Source: Rhodoferax sp. (GTDB lineage Bacteria > Pseudomonadota > Gammaproteobacteria > Burkholderiales > Burkholderiaceae_C). Taken from it: a DNA stretch of 64,000 nt. Positions 29,761-38,900 of the stretch are shown here, one piece after another. The stretch covers positions 342,487 to 406,486 of the forward strand of contig JARLJH010000048.1 in the NCBI GenBank assembly GCA_031291305.1, written 5' to 3'. The position numbers were made by a program, and so were the translations under genes. The notes beneath the pieces are model-generated. The model ran no database searches. It was not told the origin of the DNA and worked only from the letters and a program-made list of their open reading frames with translations. Position 1 is the stretch's first letter, and each line of letters opens with the position of its first letter.

Positions 29761-31211
29761 AGCAGTCTCGGGGCTCCAAGGTCATTCCGATCCAGCAGGT
29801 GTCTTCTGGTGAGCGTGCGACTGATGTCGTTTCGTTATATCAGGAGCAGGTCAAGCTCTACCCGCGCGCGGTCTCCGGTTGGTATGCGCGTTGGCGTTGG
29901 GTCATGGCGTGGGTCACACAAGTGGTCTTTTATGGTGTTCCCTGGTTGGTGTGGAATGGCAGGCAGGCCGTTCTTTTTGATTTGGCCGACAGCAAGTTCT
30001 TGATTTTTGGATTGGTGTTGCACCCCCAGGATCTGATCTATTTGGCTGGCTTGCTGGTGTTGGCCGCGCTGACTCTGTTTTTCTTCACCGCCATCGCCGG
30101 ACGGCTCTGGTGCGGCTATTCCTGTCCACAAACCGTTTACACCGAGATATTCCTGTGGCTGGAGCGCCAGATCGAGGGTGACCGCTTGGCCCGTATGCGG
30201 CTTGACGATGCCACCTGGAGCTTGGAAAAAATGGCCCGCAAAGGTGGCAAACAGGTGGCGTGGATTGGCGTGAGTTTGATCACCGGCTTGACGTTTGTTG
30301 GCTATTTCACGCCGATACGGGAGTTGACGCATGAGCTGGTTCTTATGTCGTTTTCCCCCTGGGAATGGTTCTGGGTGCTTTTTTATGCGTCAGCCACCTA
30401 TGGCAACGCCGGGTATTTGCGGGAGGAATTCTGCAAACACATGTGCCCCTATTCACGCATTCAAAGTGCCTTGACCGATATGGATTCCCTGGTCATTGCC
30501 TACGATGTTGAACGTGGCGAGTCACGCGGATCAAGACCACGCACGGCCGATCCTAAAGTGCTGGGTCTGGGTGATTGCATAGATTGCACTCTGTGTGTTC
30601 AGGTTTGCCCAACCGGTATTGATATTCGTGAAGGACTGCAAAACGAATGCATTGCCTGCGCCGCCTGCATTGATGTCTGTGATGAAGTGATGCGCAAGAT
30701 GGATTATCCCAAGGGACTGATCCGCTATTCATCGGGCAAAGGCATGGCTGAGAAGTTGACCCGGGGGCAAATGCTCAAGCGGGTGTGGCGGCCAAGGGTG
30801 TGGGCCTACGGCACGTTGCTGCTTGTCGGTGTGAGCCTCTTCGTTGGTGGCTTGTCGATGCGCAAAAGTTTTTCCGTGGATGTCATCAAGGACCGCGGCG
30901 TGATGGCGCGCGAGGTTGGCAATGGTGATATCGAGAATGTCTATCGTCTGCAGGTCACCAACGGCACCGAGAAAGTACAAACCTATACCGCCGCTGTGCG
31001 TGGTTTGCCCGGGCTGACTTTGGCGACCCCACCGGACTTGACCGTGCCTGCAACAGGCATTGGGTCACTCACAGTGCGTCTGACACTGTCGGCTGTCGAT
31101 GCCCAAGGTTTCCGGGGTAAGACCACCCCGATCTTTTTTGATGTGCACACCAAGACCACCGGCAAGCCATCTGTCATCGAAGAAAAGTCAACTTTTGTGG
31201 TACCCCGTTGA
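29757..31211 (+). CDS. ccoG: Cytochrome oxidase accessory protein CcoG (FixG/RdxA)
   Basis: CcoG is an inner-membrane ferredoxin-like protein needed for cbb3 oxidase assembly, reported in Rhodobacter to reduce copper. The 484-residue protein has several helices and cysteine motifs: RLWCGYSCPQTVYTE, FCKHMCPYSRIQS, and two ferredoxin motifs CIDCTLCVQVCPTGIDIREG and CIACAACIDVCDEVM. The C-terminal part is an Ig-like periplasmic domain. I chose the ATG at 29757, which overlaps the ric stop, over the in-frame upstream start at 29730. No cbb3 structural genes are in the window; sitting between ric and nnrS is unusual. Confidence 0.94.
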   Translation: MKQSRGSKVIPIQQVSSGERATDVVSLYQEQVKLYPRAVSGWYARWRWVMAWVTQVVFYGVPWLVWNGRQAVLFDLADSKFLIFGLVLHPQDLIYLAGLLVLAALTLFFFTAIAGRLWCGYSCPQTVYTEIFLWLERQIEGDRLARMRLDDATWSLEKMARKGGKQVAWIGVSLITGLTFVGYFTPIRELTHELVLMSFSPWEWFWVLFYASATYGNAGYLREEFCKHMCPYSRIQSALTDMDSLVIAYDVERGESRGSRPRTADPKVLGLGDCIDCTLCVQVCPTGIDIREGLQNECIACAACIDVCDEVMRKMDYPKGLIRYSSGKGMAEKLTRGQMLKRVWRPRVWAYGTLLLVGVSLFVGGLSMRKSFSVDVIKDRGVMAREVGNGDIENVYRLQVTNGTEKVQTYTAAVRGLPGLTLATPPDLTVPATGIGSLTVRLTLSAVDAQGFRGKTTPIFFDVHTKTTGKPSVIEEKSTFVVPR

Positions 31212-31231
31212 CGCCAGAAGGATACGCTGTG

Positions 31232-31462
31232 ATGTCAAAGATATTTCCGATACACCCCGCAAACCCTCACCGCATCTGCTGGGGGTGCGATAAATACTGT
31301 AGCGTCGATGCCATGGCTTGCAGCAATGAGCGCTCACCCCACCCGGCAGAATTGTTTGGCGATGACTGGCTGACTTGGGGCAACCAGCATCTTGAACCGT
31401 CGGACAAAAACGACCGCGCGCTATTGCAGACATTCAACAACCCTCTCCATCACCAGCCATGA
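31232..31462 (+). CDS. DUF3079 protein, small cysteine-rich
   Basis: This 76-residue soluble protein contains the DUF3079 signature FPIHPANPHRICWGCDKYCS followed by a further Cys in MACSNE and by HPAELFGDDWLTWG. The four cysteines (CWGC, C, C) could bind a metal or Fe-S cluster. The function is unknown. The ATG at 31232 follows an AGAAGGA site; a TTG at 31208 would overlap the ccoG stop. Its own stop overlaps nnrS by ATGA, so it is translationally coupled into the NO-response group. Confidence 0.88.
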   Translation: MSKIFPIHPANPHRICWGCDKYCSVDAMACSNERSPHPAELFGDDWLTWGNQHLEPSDKNDRALLQTFNNPLHHQP

Positions 31463-32664
31463 CCGACGTTCTCATCTCCCTGACATCCCGCCAAGCTTCC
31501 CCTGTACCACCCCCGCTGGGGTGGCCAGGCTTGCGGCTGGCTTTTCGCCCTTTCTATCTCGGTGCAGCAATGTGGGCGACGTTGATAGTGCCGCTGTGGT
31601 TAGCGATTTTTCTGGGTGCGATCACCTGGCAACCAACGCCGCCGCCGCTGCTCTGGCACGCGCATGAGATGCTGTTCGGGTTCGCCATCACCGTGATCGT
31701 TGGCTTCCTGCTGACCGCGGGCAAAAGTTGGACAGGCCTGGCGACGCCGCGCGGCCCGGCGCTGGGTGGGTTGATCCTGCTGTGGATGAGTGCTCGTCTG
31801 GCCTCGCTGGTGGCACCTTACGCGGTGTTTGCCGTGCTGGATCTGGCGCTGCTGCCGACAGTTGGTCTGATTTTCCTGCGGCTGCTGATCCGTTCGCGCA
31901 ACTGGCGCAACGTGCCGCTGGCGCTCATATTGCTACTGCTGTCGCTGGTGAATCTGACGTTTCATCTGTCCGTTCTGGGGAAAATCGACCTCGCACCAAT
32001 GCGCAGCCTGTACGCCGGTCTGGCATTCATCGTGATGATCGAATGTGTGATGGCGGGACGGGTGGTGCCTTTTTTTACCGCCAGCGCTCTCGCCGGGGTG
32101 AAGATCGCAACCCTCCCATGGCTGGAGCGCAGCGCCTTGGCTGCCACCGGCCTGGGTTTGGCGCTCTGGGTGGCCAAAGGGCCGGTGGCCGTGACGGGGG
32201 CGATGCTGGGTCTGGCGGGCGTGCTGAACCTGGTTCGCCAACTCCGTTGGCACCCCTGGGCCACCCGGAGCCGCCCGATTTTGTGGATTCTGCATCTCTC
32301 GCACCCGTGGTTGGCGCTGGGCCTGGGTCTGCTGGCTCTGGCGCAATGGGAACTGGTGACGGTGTCGATCAGTGTGCATGCGCTGGCCGTTGGCGCTACC
32401 GGTGGCCTGATCATCGGCATGATGACCCGCACCGCGCGGGGCCACACTGGCCGCGCCTTGGCTGTGGAGGCGCCCGAACTGGCCGCCTACGTGCTGGTCA
32501 TGATGGCTGCCGTACTGCGGGTGCTGTTGCCGCTGTTTCTGCCGTCGCTGTATATCTACGGCCTGATCGCCGCCGCAGGGGCGTGGAGTACGGCCTTTCT
32601 GCTATACCTTTGGAAGTACAGCCCCTGGTTGCTGAGTACCAGATCAGACGGTAAAGACGGCTGA
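31459..32664 (+). CDS. nnrS: NnrS-family membrane protein
   Basis: NnrS is a polytopic, probably haem- and copper-containing membrane protein that protects against NO-induced iron-dinitrosyl stress. The 401-residue protein has about twelve hydrophobic helices and the family features GLRLAFRPFYLGAA, LLWHAHEMLFGF, GRVVPFFTASALAG and IGMMTRTARGHTGR with conserved His and Arg. It is coupled to the DUF3079 gene by a four-base overlap and ends the NsrR-linked set. The next operon starts about 270 bases on. Confidence 0.94.
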   Translation: MTDVLISLTSRQASPVPPPLGWPGLRLAFRPFYLGAAMWATLIVPLWLAIFLGAITWQPTPPPLLWHAHEMLFGFAITVIVGFLLTAGKSWTGLATPRGPALGGLILLWMSARLASLVAPYAVFAVLDLALLPTVGLIFLRLLIRSRNWRNVPLALILLLLSLVNLTFHLSVLGKIDLAPMRSLYAGLAFIVMIECVMAGRVVPFFTASALAGVKIATLPWLERSALAATGLGLALWVAKGPVAVTGAMLGLAGVLNLVRQLRWHPWATRSRPILWILHLSHPWLALGLGLLALAQWELVTVSISVHALAVGATGGLIIGMMTRTARGHTGRALAVEAPELAAYVLVMMAAVLRVLLPLFLPSLYIYGLIAAAGAWSTAFLLYLWKYSPWLLSTRSDGKDG

Positions 32665-32769
32665 GCGAACCAACGCCACGTCAGCGTCAATGATGGGTCG
32701 TCGCGCGCAAACATGCGTTTCATCGGTGTCATACCGGCTAGAACGCACTGCCCAACGAACAGTCAGATA

Positions 32770-32783
32770 TTGATCTGCATCAG
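32770..32783 (+). promoter_or_regulatory. FNR/CRP-family binding site upstream of narK1
   Basis: TTGAT-CTGC-ATCAG matches the FNR consensus TTGAT-N4-ATCAA with one mismatch. It is the only such site found in the nitrate island. Activation at -41.5 would put the transcription start near 32818, upstream of narK1. This fits oxygen-limited expression of the narK1-narK2-narGHJI transcript. Confidence 0.6.
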
Positions 32784-32935
32784 GCGGCAGCAAGAAACGC
32801 CAGGCGCTAGTTCTTTGGAACTACCTCACGCCATGTCACATAGTTCCAATGAGTGCCTCAACTCGCTCCAAAGAGGGATACCGCACAGAAGAGACAAAAC
32901 CTAAAGTCACTGCATTCAAAAATGGAAAGATTGCA

Positions 32936-34186
32936 ATGACCAAAAAAGGGCAAGCCCTCTCGGTGCTGATTGCCAGCACATTCGCTTTCACGGTGTGTTT
33001 CATGGTGTGGATGATGTTCGCCGTCATCGGCATACCGATCCAGAAAACGTTGGGACTGAACGCAACTGAGTTTGGTTTGATGACGGCCATGCCGGTGCTT
33101 TCAGGCTCACTGATACGAGTTCCTTTGGGCATCTGGACCGATAAATACGGCGGCCGCATTGTCATGACCGCGTTGTTGGCGGCTACCGTACCCGCGATCT
33201 GGTTCATGGCCTATGCCACCGCACTGTGGCACTACCTGACCATTGGTCTGGTGATTGGCCTGGCAGGTGGCTCTTTCTCTGTGGGTACGCCGTATGTGGC
33301 GCGCTGGTTTCCCAAAGCCAAGCAAGGTTTTGCCATGGGTATCTTTGGTGCTGGCAATGCGGGTGCTGCGCTGAACAAGTTTCTGGCACCGGCCTTGGTG
33401 GTGGGCTTTGGCTGGACCATGGTGCCGCATGTGTATGCAGCCATCATGCTGGGCACCGTGTTGTTGTTCTGGTTCTTCAGCTACAGCGATCCCAGCCATC
33501 TCGTACCCAGTCACGTCAAGTTCAGGGACCAACTCAAAGCCCTGAAGGACCCCAAGGTGTTGAAGTACTGCCAGTTCTACAGCATTGTCTTTGGCGGCTA
33601 TGTGGCGCTGTCATTGTGGATGGTGCACTACTACGTCGGTGAGTACGGGCTGGACATTCGCATCGCGGCCCTGCTGGCTGCCTGCTTCTCGCTACCGGGT
33701 GGTGTGTTGCGTGCGGTTGGTGGCTGGATGTCCGACAAATACGGTGCCCACGATGTGACATGGTGGGTGCTTTGGGTCGCCTGGATTTGCCTGTTCCTAC
33801 TGAGCTATCCACAAACTGACTTGACCATCAACACCATCACCGGACCACAAACCTTCCACATCGGGCTGAACGTCTACATGTTCACCATCCTGATGTTTGT
33901 TCTGGGTATTGCCTTTGCCTTTGGCAAGGCCAGCGTGTTCAAGTACATCAGCAACGACTTTCCCACCAACATCGGCACGGTCAGCGGCATCGTGGGTCTG
34001 GCCGGTGGCATGGGTGGCTTCCTGTTGCCCATCATGTTCGGTGCGCTGGTGGATCTGACGGGCATCCGCTCCAGCGCGTTCATGCTGATGTACGCCGTGG
34101 TCTGGGTGTCACTGATCTGGATGTACTGGACCGATGTGCGCGGCAAAAACCTGTTGGCGGAAAACTCCCCAGCCGTCGTGGTGTGA
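32936..34186 (+). CDS. narK1: Nitrate transporter, NarK1 type (MFS)
   Basis: This is a major-facilitator nitrate/nitrite porter of the inner membrane. The 416-residue protein has twelve helices, the MFS loop signature GIWTDKYGGR after helix 2, and the nitrate signatures GAGNAGAALNKFLAP and GIVGLAGGMGGFLLP. I chose ATG 32936 (MTKKGQALSVLIAST) with GGAAAGA five bases upstream. An in-frame ATG at 32849 would add 29 hydrophilic residues but has no ribosome site. NarK1-type members are generally proton-linked nitrate importers that start respiration. It is followed 21 bases later by narK2. Confidence 0.92.
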   Translation: MTKKGQALSVLIASTFAFTVCFMVWMMFAVIGIPIQKTLGLNATEFGLMTAMPVLSGSLIRVPLGIWTDKYGGRIVMTALLAATVPAIWFMAYATALWHYLTIGLVIGLAGGSFSVGTPYVARWFPKAKQGFAMGIFGAGNAGAALNKFLAPALVVGFGWTMVPHVYAAIMLGTVLLFWFFSYSDPSHLVPSHVKFRDQLKALKDPKVLKYCQFYSIVFGGYVALSLWMVHYYVGEYGLDIRIAALLAACFSLPGGVLRAVGGWMSDKYGAHDVTWWVLWVAWICLFLLSYPQTDLTINTITGPQTFHIGLNVYMFTILMFVLGIAFAFGKASVFKYISNDFPTNIGTVSGIVGLAGGMGGFLLPIMFGALVDLTGIRSSAFMLMYAVVWVSLIWMYWTDVRGKNLLAENSPAVVV

Positions 34187-34207
34187 ACCTGTAACCGAAA
34201 GACATAC

Positions 34208-35836
34208 ATGAATTCTCAAAAAACAAGTGGCGCAGATGTTGCCGACTGGCGTCCAGAGGACCCTCAGTTCTGGGAGACGACCGGCAAACGCATCGCCTAT
34301 CGCAACCTGTGGATATCCATTCCGGCGCTGCTGTGTGGTTTCGCCGTCTGGGGCATGTGGGGCATCATCACGGTGCAAATGATTAACCTGGGTTTTCCTT
34401 TCACCCAGGCCGAACTGTTCACGCTCACGGCCATTGCAGGAATTGCCGGTGCAACGATGCGTATTCCGGCGTCGTTCCTGATTCGCCTGGCAGGCGGACG
34501 CAACACGATCTTCCTGACTACCGCGATGCTGCTGGCCCCGGCCATCGGCACCGGGATCGTGCTGCAACACAAAGACTGGCCGTTGTGGTCTTTTCAGTTG
34601 ATGGCGCTGTGGTCGGGTGTGGGTGGCGGCAACTTTGCGTCATCGATGTCCAACATCAGCACCTTTTTCCCCAAACGCCTGCAGGGCACGGGGCTGGGTC
34701 TGAATGCCGGCTTGGGCAACTTTGGTGTAACGACGATGCAGGTGGTGATTCCCCTGGTCATGACCATGGGCCTGCTCGGTCACATAGGCGGTGAATCCAT
34801 GACATTGGTGAAAGACAGTGGCTGGATCTTCGGCAAAATTCCTGCCGGTACGCAGACCTGGATCCAGAACGCTGGTTTTGCGTGGGTGTTGTCCCTGGTG
34901 CCCTTGTCGGCGCTGTGCTGGTTCGGAATGAACAACCTCAAAACTATTTCGCCAGCCACCGGCAACCCGATCGTTGCCTTTGCCAAGATCACCTACCTGT
35001 ACACGCTCGCCTTCGTGCCGTCGGTGTTCATGCTGTATCTGTACCTGCCGGCGCCGACTGGTCGGGGCCTGCTCAACATGTGGGCGGCGATTCCACTGGA
35101 TATCGTGATGGCGCTGCTGGTCATGAAGATGGCCGCCTTTGGCCCCATGAAAGAGGGTGTGGCCAAACAGTTTGAGATATTCCGCAACAAGCACACCTGG
35201 TCGATGACGATTCTGTACATCGTCACCTTCGGTTCGTTCATTGGTTTCTCGATGGCGCTGCCGCTATCGATGAAGGTGATCTTTGGCGTCAGCCACGTGG
35301 CTGATGCCAATGGGGTGATGCAGCACACCTTGAACAACCCGAATGCACCGGCGGTGTTGGCTTTCGCCTGGATCGGTCCGTTCGTGGGTGCGCTGATTCG
35401 CCCGGTGGGTGGCTGGATCGCCGACAAGATTGGCGGCTCGATCGTCACCCAATGGGTGTCTGCCACGATGGTGGTGGCCTCTGTCGCCGTGGGTTACGTG
35501 ATGATGCAGGCCTACCACTCGGCCACGCCAGAGACTTATTTCTTCACGTTCCTGGCGCTGTTTGTGGTGCTGTTTGCGGCCAGCGGTATTGGCAATGGCT
35601 CCACCTTCCGCACCATCGGCGTCATCTTTGACCGCCAGCAGGCTGGACCCGTGCTGGGCTGGACGTCGGCCGTGGCTGCCTACGGCGCATTCATCGCGCC
35701 GGTGGTCATCGGTCAGCAAATCAAGCTCGGCACACCCGAGGTGGCCATGTACGGCTTCGCGATTTTTTATGCGCTGTGTCTGGTGTTGAACTGGTGGTTT
35801 TACTTGCGTGCAGGCGCGGAAATTAAGAACCCCTGA
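34208..35836 (+). CDS. narK2: Nitrate/nitrite antiporter, NarK2 type (MFS)
   Basis: This is the second transporter of the pair, resembling E. coli NarK, which exchanges external nitrate for internal nitrite. The 542-residue protein has the signatures GGGNFASSMSNISTFFPKRL, GLNAGLGNFGVTTMQ and RPVGGWIADKIGGS. A larger loop (about residues 195-225) inserts between helices, as in other NarK2/NarU proteins. It uses an ATG at 34208 after a CGAAAG ribosome site. It ends 147 bases before narG. Confidence 0.94.
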   Translation: MNSQKTSGADVADWRPEDPQFWETTGKRIAYRNLWISIPALLCGFAVWGMWGIITVQMINLGFPFTQAELFTLTAIAGIAGATMRIPASFLIRLAGGRNTIFLTTAMLLAPAIGTGIVLQHKDWPLWSFQLMALWSGVGGGNFASSMSNISTFFPKRLQGTGLGLNAGLGNFGVTTMQVVIPLVMTMGLLGHIGGESMTLVKDSGWIFGKIPAGTQTWIQNAGFAWVLSLVPLSALCWFGMNNLKTISPATGNPIVAFAKITYLYTLAFVPSVFMLYLYLPAPTGRGLLNMWAAIPLDIVMALLVMKMAAFGPMKEGVAKQFEIFRNKHTWSMTILYIVTFGSFIGFSMALPLSMKVIFGVSHVADANGVMQHTLNNPNAPAVLAFAWIGPFVGALIRPVGGWIADKIGGSIVTQWVSATMVVASVAVGYVMMQAYHSATPETYFFTFLALFVVLFAASGIGNGSTFRTIGVIFDRQQAGPVLGWTSAVAAYGAFIAPVVIGQQIKLGTPEVAMYGFAIFYALCLVLNWWFYLRAGAEIKNP

Positions 35837-35900
35837 CTTGGCATCGTGATCACCCTCTAGCCCGTTGGGTCAGCGTGATTACCGCCAGCGCATTAGATAT

Positions 35901-35953
35901 TAGTTTTGTAGCTATGTGTGCTTGTGGTACGTGGGCTAAAAGCCAATTTTCTT
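35901..35953 (+). repeat. Palindromic repeat copy in the narK2-narG gap
   Basis: TTTTGTAGCTATGTGTGCTT, then GTGGTACGTGGGCTAAAAGCC and AATTTTC. It lies about 30 bases before the narG start inside the operon, so it would be transcribed and could fold ahead of narG. Confidence 0.7.
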
Positions 35954-35983
35954 TGTAATTCTTGAACGCTAACGAGGTACGCC

Positions 35984-38900
35984 ATGAGCCACTTTTTGGA
36001 TCGACTCACTTATTTCTCGCAACCCCGTGAATCCTTTTCTGGCGACCATGGCGTCACCACGGGCGAAGACCGCACCTGGGAGGCCGCTTACCGTGACCGT
36101 TGGGCGCATGACAAGATCGTGCGCTCCACCCATGGGGTGAACTGCACCGGTTCATGCTCTTGGAAGATTTACGTTAAGGGCGGTATCGTCACCTGGGAAA
36201 CCCAGCAGACCGATTACCCGCGTACCCGTTGGGACATGCCCAACCACGAACCGCGTGGCTGCGCGCGAGGTGCCAGCTACAGCTGGTACCTCTACAGCGC
36301 CAACCGAGTCAAGTACCCGATGATTCGTGGCCGCCTGCTGAAACTCTGGCGCGAAGCGCGGCAAACCCTGGCACCGGTGGATGCTTGGGCAGCCATTGCG
36401 CAGTCGGATGAGAAACGCAAGAGTTACCAGACCCTGCGTGGCATGGGTGGCTTTGTGCGTTCAAGCTGGGATGAAGCCAATGAAATGGTGGCGGCTGCCA
36501 ATATCTACACGATCAAGCAGCATGGCCCGGACCGTGTCATTGGCTTCTCGCCCATCCCCGCCATGTCGATGGTGTCGTATGCAGCAGGCAGCCGTTACCT
36601 GAACCTGATTGGTGGTGTGCCGCTGAGCTTTTATGACTGGTATTGCGACTTGCCTCCTTCCAGTCCGCAAGTCTGGGGTGAGCAAACCGACGTGCCCGAG
36701 TCGGCGGATTGGTACAACTCCAGCTACATCATCGCCTGGGGCTCCAATGTGCCGCAGACGCGTACGCCTGATGCACACTTCTTCACCGAGGTGCGCTACA
36801 AAGGGACCAAGACGGTGGCTATCACACCCGACTATTCGGAGGTGGCCAAGCTGTGCGACATTTGGATGAAGCCTAAGCAGGGCACCGATGCAGCCGTGGC
36901 CATGGCCATGGGGCACGTGATTCTGAAAGAGTTTTATTTTCCCGATGGCGGCAAGCCCCGCAGCGAATACTTCGACAACTATGTGCGGCGTTTCACCGAC
37001 ATGCCAATGCTGGTAATGCTCAAGGAGCAAACCTTGCCCAGTGGTGAAGTCGTCATGGTGCCGGATCGTTATGTGCGCGCGTCGGACTTCAACGGCAAGC
37101 TCGGTGCGGCCAACAACCCCGAGTGGAAAACGGTGGCGCTGGACATGAGCGGTAAAGTGGTGCTGCCCAACGGCGCCATTGGTTTCCGCTGGGGTGCCGA
37201 TGGCCGCGCCGACCAGGGCCAGTGGAACCTCGAAGCCAAGGAGGCCCGCCATGGCTCAGACGTCAAGCTCAAGCTCACGGTGATGGAGGGCGACCAGGCC
37301 AGTGCAGAGACCGCGAGGGTTGGTTTCCCATACTTTGGTGGCATCGTCAGCGAGCACTTTCCCAACAATGCCACAGGTGATGCCGCCAACAACGTGCTGG
37401 TACGCACTGTGCCGGTGCAGCGCATTTCATTGGGTAAGGAAGGGGAAAAGCGGGATGCCCTGATTGCAACGGTGTTCGACCTGCAAGTGGCCAACTATGG
37501 TGTGGCGCGTGGCCTGCCAGGTGAAATGGCTGCCAAAGACTTCAACGATGACACACCGTACACACCGGCATGGCAGGAGCGCATCACTGGCACGCCACGT
37601 CAGCAGGTCATCACCGTGGCGCGTCAGTTCGCCGAAAACGCTGACAAGACCCATGGCAAGTCCATGGTCATCATTGGCGCAGGTGTCAACCACTGGTTCC
37701 ATGCCGACATGAACTACCGCGGTGTCATCAACATGCTGATGATGTGTGGCTGTATTGGTCAGTCCGGCGGCGGCTGGTCGCACTATGTGGGGCAAGAAAA
37801 ACTGCGTCCACAAACCGGCTGGACAGCGTTGGCGTTTGCGCTGGACTGGATCCGTCCGCCCCGGCAGATGAATGGCACCAGCTTTTTTTACGCCCACACC
37901 GATCAATGGCGTTACGAAAAAGTGGGCGTGGAAGAGATCTTGTCGCCGCTGGCTGACAAGTCGAAGTTTGGCGGCACGATGATCGACTACAACGTGCGCG
38001 CTGAGCGCATGGGCTGGTTACCCAGTGCGCCACAGCTCAAGGTCAACCCGCTGCAATTGGTGCGCGATGCCGTTGCGGCTGGCATGGAACCCAAGGACTA
38101 CCTGGTCAAAGGGCTGAAAGACGGCAGCCAGACCATGAGCTGCGAGGACCCTGATCACCCCGACAACTGGCCCCGCAACCTGTTTGTCTGGCGCTCCAAT
38201 ATCTTGGGTTCCAGCGGCAAGGGTCATGAATACTTTCTCAAGCATCTGTTGGGCACTACCCACGGTGTGCAGGGCAAGGATTTGGGCACCGAAGAGGCCC
38301 GACCCAAAGAGGTGGTGTGGCATGACAAGGCACCTGAAGGCAAGCTTGACCTGGTAGTGGCGCTGGACTTTCGCATGAGTACCACCTGTCTGTATTCGGA
38401 CATCGTGCTGCCCACTGCCACCTGGTATGAGAAGAACGATCTGAACACCAGCGACATGCATCCGTTCATTCACCCGCTGTCGGTCGCGGTGGATCCGGCC
38501 TGGCAGTCACGTAGCGACTGGGATATCTACAAGGGTTTTGCCAAGAAATTCAGCGAGCTGTGCGTCGGCCACCTGGGGGTGGAGTGCGACATGGTGCTCA
38601 CCCCGATCATGCATGACACCCCGGCCGAGATGGCGCAACCCTTCGGTGTGCAAGACTGGAAGCTGGGCGAGATTGACCTGATTCCCGGTAAAACCGCCCC
38701 GAGCATGACCGTGGTGGAGCGTGACTACCCCAACGTTTACAAACTGTTTACAGCGGTGGGCCCGCTCATGAACAAGGTCGGCAACGGCGGCAAAGGCATC
38801 GCCTGGAACACGCAAACCGAAGTCAAGCAGCTTGGGGAGCTCAATGGTCTTGTGACTGACCCAGGTGTGACGTGTGGCATGCCAAAGATCGACACCGATA

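Noticed and set aside
35837-35983. FNR site upstream of narG
   Set aside because: GTGATCACC and GTGATTACC have one possible half-site each but no matching ATCAA half.
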